A stretch of 64,000 bases of DNA, from positions 69,317,501-69,381,500 of the forward strand of contig CP136890.1 of NCBI GenBank assembly GCA_034359265.1, written 5' to 3'. Made by a program: the position numbers and the translations under genes. Shown piece by piece: positions 22,186 through 32,926 of this stretch (positions are counted from its first letter, which is position 1; each line of letters starts with the position of its first letter). Below the pieces are notes generated by a model. The model was not told where the DNA came from. It ran no database searches and worked only from the letters and a program-made list of their open reading frames with translations. The stretch is from Canna indica. Lineage: Eukaryota; Streptophyta; Magnoliopsida; Zingiberales; Cannaceae.

Positions 22186-23684
22186 TGTAGGCGAAATGGC
22201 GACACTAGAGGGGGGGGGGGGTGAAGAGTGTGTTTACTAATTCAATTAGCCTAAATTAACTTTTAATTGTTTACTTAGATTGGTTTAGGCAATTTGCAAT
22301 TTGATGATTTTATATGCGGAAGCAATAAATGATTTAGCAATTAAAGCAAATAAGAAATCAATGCAAACACAAGATATATAGTGGTTCGGCCCCAATGCTT
22401 ACTCCACTACCTAAGTACCCCGCTTAGGATTTCCAAACTAGTTTTATTAGATTGATTTATGTATCCCTTATACAGAGGACTTTTGACCGAAGAGATGCAC
22501 TCTTGACCTAAGGTACTTCCACACTCGGAAGTCACCGCCTTCTTATTGAGAGTCCTCTTCCACCTCAACCATAAGGGACAATTAAACTAATCCTAGTAAA
22601 CACTAAATTTACACAAGTGGCTTTACACCTAACACCAGGTAACCACTTCCAACTTCAGAGCTAACAATCCTAGGTCTATCACACGCAAATTCAATTAAAA
22701 TGCATTCAAATAACAAGAAAGATTACAATGAAAAGAGCTAATAATAAAACAAGAATAACTACTCTTTTCAATCCTTGTAGCCTTCAACTCGTCAAGATGT
22801 AGAGCTTGATCAAAATCCGAGTTGAGCCCAGCTTGTGCGCTTGAAGAAGATGTCCGCGGAAGGAAACTGAGCGCACCTCAATCGATCGTTGGAAGGCTTT
22901 TAATCTCCTTTTAAAGTGCTCAAAAAATCTGTAGGAGTCAAGGAAGAAGTTAAAAGAATCATATGATTATATTTATACCCTGCTGAAGAAACGACTGTTC
23001 AACGAATAGAAAACTATCCGTTACAAGCTGCCGGTCGAATGGTCGGTCGATCGATTGGTTGACCGGTCCTTCGACCACTTCTATTTACTATGTGGTCGGT
23101 CGACCGACGGGTCAACCGCTTGACGCAAATTCTTCGATCTGTGACTTTCGGTCGACCGATCTTGCGTCTTCAGCAAACGCAGGTCGATCGACCTATCGGT
23201 CGACCGCCCGAGCTACTTCCCAATTTGGGCTTCGATCGGTCGACCGAAGTAGCTCTGTGATTTTTCTTCCTTTGTTCGGTCGACCGACCGGTCGACCGAA
23301 TGGCTACTGCCCCTTTTTACCTATATTCGATCGACTGCTCGGTCGACCGAATTCAGGCTAAAATTGTTTTTCCCGCCGATTTCTTCCGTGCTTGGTTTTT
23401 GGGTTTCGACTTTCAACGAGCATCATCTTGGAGAGCTTTTGACGTGATCTTTGGACTCGTCCAAGCGACTTTGGTGCACTCGTCGATCTTCGAGAAACTT
23501 TCTCGATGAACCGGAAATGTCCTTCCAATTTTTGATTTCTCTAACTTTTTCGATCGAGGACCTCGAACGCTAATTGATATGGAACCTGAAGGATATTCTC
23601 AATGAAATCATTAGTCTCATGTTTGTTATCATTAAAACCATCAAAACTGAGATGAAGGCTAAGGTTGAAAACCTAAAGCCAACA
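22186..23684 (-). repeat. A1 5' LTR
   Basis: Pair of the LTR at 15247-16744. It shows a longer G run ('gaggggggggggg') near its inner end, a palindrome array at 23033-23352 and a TATA box at 22970-22977. Small deletions in the array distinguish the two LTRs, so the insertion is not recent. Confidence 0.93.
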
Positions 23685-23689
23685 TAGGT

Positions 23690-24003
23690 TGTTGCCTTGT
23701 TTGCACAAAGCAGCCTCAACTCATATAAAACTGACAATAGAGTATTTGCACAATGAAGATATCGACAACAGATCCCTTCACCAATATTTATATGAGAGAA
23801 CTGAAGGATCTGAATAAATGCTGACTTTAATCACTCACCTCTTCGCAGACTTCAATTTGAAACAGTCTACATAAATAGACATCATAAACATATGATCGTT
23901 TAAGCAAATAGTAATGCCTGGAAATAAAGAATAGAAAAATTCTTTAAAACTCAACTGAACGCAAACATAAATAATGATGATTAAATGACCAAAAATTGAA
24001 AGG
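23690..24003. mobile_element. Unidentified segment X, right half
   Basis: Continuation of 14830-15246 after removal of A1 and its TAGGT duplication. No ORF and no match to other elements here. It abuts the start of the left LTR of B at 24004 without a matching duplication. Confidence 0.4.
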
Positions 24004-24366
24004 TGTTAAGACACACTAGAGAGGGGGGGGGGGTGAATAGTATGAGCCTAAAGTGATTGACTTCAATTTTACTTTGATCACAAGTAATTTAAATTCCATT
24101 CCAGGTTTCTAAGTTATGATGAATGTTTGATATGATTATATGTGATAATGAGAATGAGAACAAGTGATGAGCTAATCAATTCAAAATATCAATGAAAGAA
24201 TGCTGACAAGATGTTTAGAGTGGTTCGAGAACCTTCCATACACCACTACCTTGGTTCACCACCGAGGATTTCACAACTATTTGTATTAACTCTTTTCTTC
24301 CTACAAATGAGGGTCAACCAAAAGCTTATCTCTCCATAATGAGAGTGCCTCTACCTAAAACCTAAG
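24004..24366 (-). repeat. B 3' LTR, first piece
   Basis: Matches 44496 onwards ('tgttaagacacactagaga', the G run, 'gtgaatagtatgagcctaaagtgattgacttc', 'gtggttcgagaacct'). Interrupted at CTAAG (24362-24366) by A2. Confidence 0.9.
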
Positions 24367-25992
24367 TGTTGGCTTTAGGTTTTCAACCTTAGCATTAATC
24401 TCGGTTTTGATGGTTTTGATGATAACAAACATAGGACTAATGATTTCATTAAGAATATATTTCAGGTTCCATATGAGCAGCGTTCGATGTCCTCGATCGG
24501 AAAAATCAGAGAAATCGATAAATCAGAAGGACATTGATCGTCGCGCTCGGGTTCATCGCAAAAATCTCTCGAAGAGCGATGCGTGCACCAAAGATGTATT
24601 GGATGGGCTCAAAGATCACATGAAAGCTCTCCAAGTTGATAGTCGTTAAAAGTCGGAACCTGGAAACAAAGCGCGGAAGAAACTAGGCTGAAAAATCAAA
24701 TTTAGCCTAGGTTCGGTTGACCGCGCGGTCGATCGAATGTAGGTAAAATTTGCCAGTAGCCATTCGGTTGACCCATCGGTCGACTGAACATAGGGATGAA
24801 AAAGACGCAGCTTGCATCGGTCGATCGATGGGTCGACCGAATGTAAAATCACATGTTTTGCATCGGGTTGTCGACCGACCGAAGCCCAAATTGGGCAGTA
24901 AGGTTGGCGGTCAACCGACCTGCATATAAGCCAAAGATGCAAGATCACGTTGGTCGACCGATGGATCGACCGAATGATGAATCGTGTGATTTGTGTCTGG
25001 GCAATCGACCCGTCGGTTGACCGGCAAAAGAGAAGAATGGAGCGGTCGAATGATCGGTCGACCAGTCGATCGATCAACCAATCGACCGGCGGTCTGCAGC
25101 GTATAGTTTTCTATCCGTTGAGTAGTCGTTTCTTCAACAGGGTATAAATATACTCTCATATGATTCTTTCATACTTCTTCCTTGATTCTAACAGAGTTCA
25201 TTGAGTATTCAAAAGGAAGATTTAGAGCCTTCCAAAAGATTTAAAGCTTGCGCTCCGTTCTCCGTCGAGTTCATTCTTCAAGTGCCAGCTGCTGCCTCAA
25301 CTCAAAAACTGACTTGAGCTCATCCCCTCGACGAGTTGGAGGTTCCAAGGCTCTGAAAGGAGCTTGCAAACATTGGTTTTATTATTTAGCTCTTTTGATT
25401 GTATTTTATTTGTTATTTTAACTGTTTGTTTAATTTGAGTTTGTAAGACCGGGTGTTAGGTCTTGAATTAGGTGAAGTGGTATCCTTGGTGTAGAAGGAG
25501 TAAAGCCACTTGTGCAAACGGAGTATTACTAGGATTAGTTCTAGTTGTCCCTTAGGTTGAGGTGGGACAGCGCTCTCGGTAGGAAGACGAGATACTTTCG
25601 GGTGTGGAAGTGCCTTCGGTTGGAGAGCGGAGACTTTCCGGTGCAAAGTCCTCGTTGTAAGGGAGACTCTAATTAATATAGTAAAATCTAGTTTGGAAAT
25701 CATAAGCGGGGTGCTTAGGTAGTGGAGTAGGCATTGGGGCCGAACCACTATAAAATATCAGTGTTTGCATTGATTCTTAATTTCGTGCTTAAATGCTTTA
25801 TCATTTATCTTGCTTCCACATTCAAGTTGTAAATTGCCTAACTAATCTAAGAAAACGATTAAAATTAGAATTTAGGCTAATCGAATTAGTAAACACACTA
25901 TTCACCCCTCAACGATTAAAATTAGAATTTAGGCTAATCGAATTAGTAAACACACTATTCACCCCTCCTCTAGTGTCGCCATTTCGCCAACA
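24367..25992 (+). repeat. A2 5' LTR
   Basis: 1626 bp, TG..CA. Carries the palindrome array (24713-25090), the TATA box TATAAATA at 25143-25150, the conserved R region ('ggtgttaggtcttg') and, near its end, a 57-bp tandem duplication (25854-25910 and 25911-25967) not present in the 3' LTR. The heat-shock-element position is degraded. Confidence 0.93.
24713..25090 (+). promoter_or_regulatory. GTCGACC palindrome array in the A2 5' LTR U3
   Basis: Paired, partly decayed copies of GGTCGACCGA (variants GGTTGACCG, GGTCGATCG, GGTCGACTG) spread over about 380 bp directly upstream of the TATA box at 25143. Most variants are C-to-T or G-to-A changes at CpG, as expected from methylation decay. Confidence 0.75.
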
Positions 25993-25994
25993 AT

Positions 25995-26009
25995 TGGTAT
26001 CAGAGCGGG
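25995..26009 (+). other. Primer-binding site of A2 (initiator-Met tRNA)
   Basis: TGGTATCAGAGCGGG two bases after the 5' LTR end. Confidence 0.9.
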
Positions 26010-26059
26010 TCGTAGATTGTGATTTCACCATCCCTTCTACAATTCGTCTCGATCTAGAA

Positions 26060-27412
26060 ATGGCTCTAGAGAGTGTAGCGTCTTCACCCCCTAGGTTCGA
26101 TTTAGGTGTATTCAACATGGTAAAGATAAAATATGTAGAACCTAAGGAAAAAATGGATGCATGGACACAGGAACAAAATAATAGTTTTGAACTACATGCT
26201 AAGGCAACAAATTGCTTATATTGTTCCTTAGAAAATAACATCTTTGAAAAAGTCATGCATTGTTCTTCGGCTTTCGATATTTGGGCAACTCTAAACATGC
26301 TATATGATTATGCCAAGACTGAAGAGATTACTACTTTTGATAAAGGTGGTGATGACAATGGTCACTCACCTAATACTAATCTCAATTTTGATGCCCATAG
26401 TGCTTCTAGTCGAAGAAGCACATCTAAAAGCCGGAAGAGAAAGATAATTTGCCACTTGTGCTAAGAGAAAGGACATGTAAGGAAGAATTGCCCTACCATG
26501 AAGAACAAGGCAAAGAGGAGGTCAAATGCTTCTACATCATCCTACTCAAGTGAAGCATCCTCTCTTCATGACTATGAAGCCATCTCAAAAGAATGCCTCA
26601 TGAATAATAACAATGAGGTACAATCTTCCACTTCTAGTCATGTTAAAAATCTTAATAGTGATAGTGATGATAATAGCTCTAATTCTTTAGGAATGTCTTA
26701 TGATGAGCTATTAGAAGAATCTAAGAAGATGTATGCCATGCTCATGAAATCAAATAAGGAAAATAGAAAAATCAAGAAAGAAAACTTGAAGCTTGTCAAT
26801 CATGTGCATGAGTTGAAGAGTGAAAATGAAAAATTGAAAACTAGCATGATTGATCCATGCCATGATACATTAACTCTAGAAGTTAATGATTTGAAACATA
26901 AAAATGAAACTATAAAAAATGGAAATAGCATGTTAAAAACTCAAATGCATGCTATTCAAAGATCAATGAATGATTTGAAAAGTGAGGTTATTTTATTAAA
27001 TAAGAAAGTAAATAATCTATCTAGCAATTCATCTTCTAAGAATTCTAAAAATACAAATGTCTCTTTCAAGAATGCTTATGCTCATCATGCTTCTCATATC
27101 AAGCATTCTAACATCAAACCTCATGCTCAAAAGAAAAATGTTTCGCATAAGAATGCTTATTCTCTTCATAGCTCACATATCAAGCATTCTAGTGATAAAT
27201 CACATGTCCATAGGGAAAATAAAAAGTTTCAAGGACATTGTTTTTGTTGTGGTGTATTTGAGCATGCTATATATGATTGCGCATTCAAAATGAATCCAAG
27301 TATTGTGAAGACACTTTGGGTACCTAAGCCCACTAACCCCCTAGGACCCAAAGCCATTTGGGTATCAAAAGTTTCATCTTCTCTTGTAGGGGGAGCTACC
27401 ACACAAGGGTGA
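26060..27412 (+). pseudogene. gag: A2 Gag with internal deletion and stop in zinc knuckle
   Basis: 451 codons in one frame from MALESVASSP to GGATTQG. Two lesions are visible. Relative to A3, an in-frame deletion of about 18-20 codons removes the SNFGLWKSRM region after RFD. A TAA (26462-26464) sits inside zinc knuckle 1 (CHLC-stop-EKGHVRKNC), where A1 has Asn and A3 Lys. Downstream are the coiled coil and zinc knuckle 2 (CFCCGVFEHAIYDC), in which the usual Gly before His is Glu. The C-terminal KTLWVPKPTNPLGPKAIWV block is conserved. It is otherwise a full-length Gag-only frame. Confidence 0.87.
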
Positions 27413-30403
27413 GATGAAGGTGGTTGATTGAAGTTGCTTGAGGATTCAAAGAGTGAACCATTTCAAAGTTGCAACTTCGAGTCATCTAGATGCCTATGGT
27501 AAAGTTGGCATTAAAAGCATTTTGGTATCATCTCCTTACTTTAGCTTATTTTATTTTAGTTGGAGACTATGATACATGTTTAATTTGAGTTGTTTTCCCC
27601 GCTCTTGTAAAAGAGTTCTTTTGAAAATGATTTTTGAGTTTTTGATCTTCGGTCTTCTCAGAGACCTAAGTGTCCTATAATGGGCCTAAGCGACCTTGCG
27701 GTTCTAAATCATAGGCACATTGTGGCCTTTCGGTTTTCAACCAATAGGAAGTGTTGGAGATCATATTTTTCATTCATTATTCTTGTGATCTCTTAAATTC
27801 GTTTTGATATCACTCGATTTTATTTTGAAACGAATTTGAAACCATTTAGTAAAGTAATAGTTGATAATGATCTTGATGCTTCTCTTTGCTTTTTGGTTGA
27901 GTTAGCTTGCTAAGTAGCTATATTTTTCTATAAAAATATTAGTGTAGCTTACTTGCAAGTTATAAGTTTATTTTAGGAAGGCTAAATAGAATAGATTAGT
28001 TTGGCTAAATTCATGGATGAGGTATGTTTTTGGTTATTGCATATTTCTAGTCTAATACCTCAATTTTCATGGTTGATTATGTCTCTATAATCATGATTAG
28101 ATTTGCATGTTAAATACTTGAATTTTCATGAGTAGGTAGAATCTTAGTACTTAGGCAAATTTCATTAAATGAAACTTGCTCTAGGTTGATATTTACTAGT
28201 AGAGACCTTCTTGTAAGTCCAAACTAGTTTAACATGATAAGGGATCTTATTACTCAAATGTTTCACATCCTAAGATCTCCTTAGATTCTTTTTGATATTA
28301 TGGTAAAATCTTTCATTTAAAATGAATCTCTACTATCTAGCATATGTTGAATTCTCTTTTAAATGAAATTTTGCATTGAACCTTGCTATGTAGTATGTTA
28401 GCTTTTCATTATGATACTAATGATGTCTACTTGCAAGTGATAAAAATTTGGAAGACTATGCTATCTAAAAGAAAAATGAAAAATGAAATGAAAAGCTTGG
28501 GCAAATTTCTAAAAAATAAGGTATGGATTCAATTTTTGCAAAAATCTTAGTATAATAATTGAAATTTCATGTTTAATGATGTCTCCATACTCATGATTGA
28601 TGATTGCATGATAAATGTTTGAATTTTCATGAGTAAGAAAAATTTGAATAACTTAGGCAATTTCATGATATCTTGATTGAATGAAACTTGCTCTAGGTTA
28701 AAATTTCTTATTAGAGACCTCAATTTGAGTAAACAAAAAATGAACATGTTTAGATACACATATCACATGAGTCTAGATATTTAAAACTTGAAAATTCATG
28801 TCTAGATGATCAAATACAATTGGTATCTCACTTTAGGGAACTTAAGCTTGAAAAATTAGACTCAAGTCAATAAATCGACTTGGTCATCTCATTTTAAGTC
28901 CAAACTTCATAAATATGTTTAGGTGTGTTAATGATTAGTTGTCATGTGCTTAAGATTGAAAATTCATGTCTAGATGAATAAAGTGACAACTAATTCACCT
29001 TAGAGGACTTAAGCTTGAAAAGTTTGACCCAAGTCAACAAATTGACTTGGACACTTCATTTTAAGTCCAATCTTCATAAACATGCTTAGAAATAAGGTAT
29101 AACATGTTTCCATGCACTTAGAATGAAAAATTGAAAAAATGACATAGAGGTGGTTTCATGAAAGCCTCTCTTGAACCAAAGCTGACCCAAGTCAAAAATT
29201 GACTTAGAGGTTTTATTTTCAATCCATATCTGGGAAACATGTTTAGATTTACTCATGTTAGGTATCCATAGGTTTAAATTTAAAAAATCATGAGTAAATG
29301 TTAATATTGAAACTTAGCAAGTTTCATAAAAGCTAGTTTAGTTTTGAATGAAACCATGCTAGGTTGATATATTGACTTAAGGACATAATTTTTATTTCAA
29401 ACTTGACATATACTCTTTATATGATCACATTATGGTGTCATGAAAGTTTGAATGAAAATTGAACAAGTTGTAAAAATAACTGAAAATTACAAAAATATCA
29501 TTTCAACCTACAATTGGTATAAATTTCAGTTATTTCTAGGAAAATATAGAAAAATCTTTTTTAGATGATTCTTGAAACTACACATTCACTGAAAAATCTA
29601 GTTTTATTAGTAAAAATTTCAAAAAGTTTCATCAAGAATCGGATTTAAAGTGAATTTTTCAAGTTGGATTTCAAAACACAAAGTATCATCATTTTTGAAA
29701 CGCTAATCTTTCCGATACTTTGATTTTTCTTCAAATTTTTTAATAAAAACTCATGTACACCATTTGGATTCCATTTCTAATATCATTCACACAATTTCAT
29801 GAGTAAAATCATTTCTAGGAATGATTTTGATATTTTGGATGATAGCTAGGATCCATTTGTTTACATGAAATCAATATAAGATGAAAAATGAACTTTGATT
29901 TATAAATTTATTTTGAGTTCAAACTTGCTACATGCATTTCAAATGACCATTTAATAATTGGTATCAAAATTTTTCATCCAAAAATTGGTTTAAAAAATAT
30001 TTGTCAAAAATATGACTTTGTATAAACTTAAAAGTTTGATTTTTGAAAACTTTAAGTATAGGTTGACCTAAGTCAACAAAGTGAATTAAAAATGATGTTG
30101 AAAGTTTGAATGAAATCTAAAAATGTCACGAAAAAGGTATTAATACATTCATACTTGAGTGCATACAAGGTTGAGTGTTGAATTGTATCTATCATTCTTT
30201 TATCATGTATGTCTTTGTTTCATATCAAATTACTTGTTTTCCATCCCTTTGGTTGAGATTTTCATGTTTCATGAAAAATACTCCTTAGAGTCTCAACTAA
30301 AATAAAATAATTGTGTTTCATCCCTTTGATTAGTTTGTCCATTCTTCCCTTTTTTGTTTGATGTCAAAAGGGGGAGAAGAGTATATGTATAAAGGGGGAG
30401 AAA
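27413..30403 (+). other. A2 non-coding spacer with hairpin modules
   Basis: About 3 kb, AT-rich, no supported ORF, conserved with A0, A1 and A3. It contains CAAGTC..GACTTG at 28863-28882, a perfect 9-bp stem (CCAAGTCAA 29029-29037 with TTGACTTGG 29042-29050), AAGTCAA/TTGACTT at 29189-29205 (158-167 bp apart) and GTTGAC/GTCAAC at 30062-30077. Two 'aaagggggaga' purine tracts at about 30367 and 30391 precede the truncated 3' LTR. Confidence 0.75.
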
Positions 30404-31359
30404 TATATTTCAAGTTCCATATTAGCAACGTTCGATGTCCTCGATCGGAAAAATCAAATAAATCGATAAATCAGAAGGACATTGATCGTCGCGCTCGGGT
30501 TCATCGTGGAAATCTCTCGAAGAGCGAGGCGTGCACCAAAGACGTATTGGACGGGCTCAAAGATCACATAAAAGCTCTCCAAGTCGATAGTCGTTGAAAT
30601 CCGGAACCCGGAAACAAAACGCGGAAGAAACTAGGCTAAAAAATCAAATTCAGCTTTGGTTCGGTCGACCGGGCGGTTGACTGAATGTAGGTAAAATTTG
30701 GCAGTAGCCATTCGGTCAACCCGTCGGTCGACCGAACATAGGGATGAAAAAGACGCAGCTTGCGTCGGTCAACTGATGGGTCGACCGAATGTAAAATCTC
30801 AAGTTTTGCATCGGGCGGTCGACCGATCGAAGCCCAAAATGGGCAGTAAGGTTGGCGGTCGACCGACCTGCGTATAAGCCAAAGATGTAAGATCGCGACT
30901 GTCAATCGATGGGTCAACCGGATGATGAAGCCACTTGTGCAAATAGAGTATTATTAGGATTAGTTCTAGTTGTCCCTTAGGTTGAGGTGGGAAAGTGCTC
31001 TCGGTAGGAAGACGGGATACTTCCGAGTGTGGAAGTGTCTTTGGTTGGAGAGCAGAGACTTTTCGGTGCTAAGTCCTCGTTGTAAGGGAAGCTCTAATTA
31101 ATCTAGTAAAACCTAGTTTGGAAATCCTAAACAGGGTGCTTAGGTAGTAGAGTAGGCATTGGGGTCGAACCACTATAAAATCTCAGTATTTGCATTGATT
31201 CTTAATTTCGCGCTTAAGTGCTTTATCATTTATCTTGCTTCCGCATTCAAATTGTAAATTGCCTAACTAATCTAAGAAAATTATTAAAATTGGAATTTAG
31301 GCCAATCGAATTAGTAAACACACTATTAACCCCCCTCTAGTGTCGCCATTTCGTCAACA
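30404..31359 (+). repeat. A2 3' LTR, doubly deleted
   Basis: Joins the family LTR at 'atatatttcaagttccat', so its first roughly 110 bp and the terminal purine tract are gone. A second deletion fuses 'ggatgatgaa' (30931) to 'gccacttgtgc', dropping about 520 bp that in the 5' LTR includes the TATA box and half of the palindrome array. It ends normally at GTCAACA with the CTAAG duplication. Confidence 0.9.
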
Positions 31360-31364
31360 CTAAG

Positions 31365-31524
31365 GAACTCTAAAAGTTACACACAAGTCAAACCCAAGTT
31401 ACACACCTTGTTACAAACGGATTTTAAGTTGAAATGAAAACAACAAAACAATAAGTAAAAAATGCAAGGAGAAAAGCTTAAGTAAATCACAAACACTTAG
31501 TGAAGCTTCTCCTTGTTGACTTAG
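31365..31524 (-). repeat. B 3' LTR, second piece, truncated
   Basis: Resumes the B LTR after A2 ('gaactctaaaagttacacacaagtcaaaccc' as at 44855) and stops at 'gcttctccttg'. The remaining 430 bp of LTR, including its TATA box, and the purine tract are missing. The sequence goes straight into spacer. Confidence 0.88.
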
Positions 31525-32415
31525 GTCAAAGGGATACTTAAGTATACATAAATCAAACTCTTAGATTCCTATCAAATTATATCCTAGATGATTTTTTTTT
31601 AAACTTTAACAGGGGAAACTAGATTTTTTAAGGAACCACCATGTTCAAGAATCAGTCGAAATTCAGTTTTCTAAAAAAACTTTTCAGACATCGCTGAATG
31701 ACCATTTGGGATGAATGTATCAAGTTTGAACTCAAAATGAATTTGCTAAATCCATTTTTCAACCTATCTCGATTTAAACCAAAAACTCATTTTTCAAGTT
31801 ATCGCTCGAGTTATCAAAATCATTTTTAGAAATTATTTCACTCAAAGAATAGTGAGAACAATATTAAAAATGGAATCAAAATAATATACACAAAATTTCA
31901 TTGATGTTTTCAACGAATAATCAAAGTATCAGTTAAATAGGATTTTTTTATATTTTTCTAGAAATAACTGAAAATGCTGATTTTTCAATGGTATTTTTCG
32001 TAATTTTTAGTTATATTTCAAAACGCTTTCAGTTTTCATTCAAACTTTTATGACACCACAAAATGGTTATGTAAAGAGTGTATGTCAAATTTGTGATAAA
32101 AATTATGTCTTTAAGTCAAGATATTTACCTAACATGGTTTCATTCAAAAATAAGCAAGATGTCAACGGCGCGGGGCGGGTACGGGGGGTGCCTATCAGCT
32201 ACACGCCCCGCAAAATAAACAGGTACCCGCTATTCATTTATTCCACATGGGTATCAAAAATGGGTACCCATTTAATTACCCGTGGGGGGACGAATACCCA
32301 CGGGTATTGGCGGATATCCATGACACTTAAAAAAAAAACATTACAATATTTTAATTACACTTCAACTCTTCAAGTATAACAATTTCATTTTAATAAACAC
32401 ACAATATTTTGATAA
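31525..32415 (-). other. B spacer, distal part
   Basis: AT-rich, no supported ORF. It begins with half of a TTGAC-CTAA-GTCAA module (31515-31530) equivalent to A0 9640-9653, and matches A-type spacers in reverse orientation. Contains the GC-rich patch at 32161-32335. Ends at the G2 insertion. Confidence 0.65.
32161..32335. repeat. GC-rich island with GGTACCC/GGGTACC motifs
   Basis: Within very AT-rich spacer this patch has 'gcggggcgggtacgg', 'ggtacccgct', 'gggtacccattt', 'acccgtgggggg' and 'acccacgggta', a mixture of direct and inverted copies. It starts near 'tgtcaacgg' and ends near 'ccatgacac', perhaps decayed hAT-like ends. Similar gggtaccc-rich short elements are common in plants. No clear target duplication, so class uncertain. 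Confidence 0.45.
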
Positions 32416-32859
32416 TGTCACACCCCAACTTAGGGTCGTGTGACCGGCCAAGGACTATGTCCTACCCCGAAGCCTACTACATACATTGACTAACTAGAAA
32501 CTGGAAACACATGAATAAAAACAACGATGCAACTTTATTCAAAATTTTAAAGAAGGTTCACAATTTTTAATAAAAGGAAAAGTTGTGAAACAACAACCCC
32601 AATATGAAACAACTCAAATTTAAAGTCGAATACATGTTTTCAAATAGACACTCTCAGTGTATGAAAAACAACAGTCCTAGACCTCTAGACTATGACTACT
32701 GGACACTGCTACGAGATCTACGCCACTGCTTGCCCTCTAGCTGTACCATGACTCCAAGCCTCAACTCACTGATTGGGCTCTACAAAATAGGAAAAATAAA
32801 CCGTGAGTCCAAATGGGACTCAGTGAGTGGTTCTTCCGAACCTCCACTTAAATCCTCAA

Positions 32860-32926
<67 letters not shown>

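Larger units (their letters stand above)
15247..23684 (-). mobile_element. Sirevirus-like gag-only element A1, complete, with a second ORF
   Basis: LTRs of about 1.5 kb (15247-16744 and 22186-23684, TG..CA) are flanked by the perfect duplication TAGGT (15242-15246 and 23685-23689). In element orientation (right to left): 5' LTR, Met-tRNA primer site, gag (22116-20728), AT-rich spacer, ORF2 (18388-17210), multiple purine tracts, 3' LTR. No protease, integrase or RT is present. At 8438 bp it is the largest member of the family here, because only it carries ORF2. A mutated Gag frame implies that it is now dead. Confidence 0.93.
24367..31359 (+). mobile_element. Sirevirus-like gag-only element A2
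   Basis: TGTTGGC..GTCAACA bounded by the perfect duplication CTAAG (24362-24366 and 31360-31364). It comprises a 5' LTR (24367-25992), primer site, gag (26060-27412), about 3 kb of spacer and a 3' LTR that lacks its first ~110 bp and about 520 bp in the middle. No enzyme genes. Length is 6993 bp. It is nested in the 3' LTR of B. Confidence 0.93.

Noticed and set aside
23059..23361. Arg/Ser/Thr/Asp-rich ORFs in A-type LTRs (also 16097-16335, 24646-25159, 30636-30917, 52388-52859, 58594-58906)
   Set aside because: They are translations of the GTCGACC palindrome array in arbitrary frames and on both strands.
32604..32924. ORF ending in an Ile-Tyr repeat
   Set aside because: Reads into the TA microsatellite of the G2 LTR.
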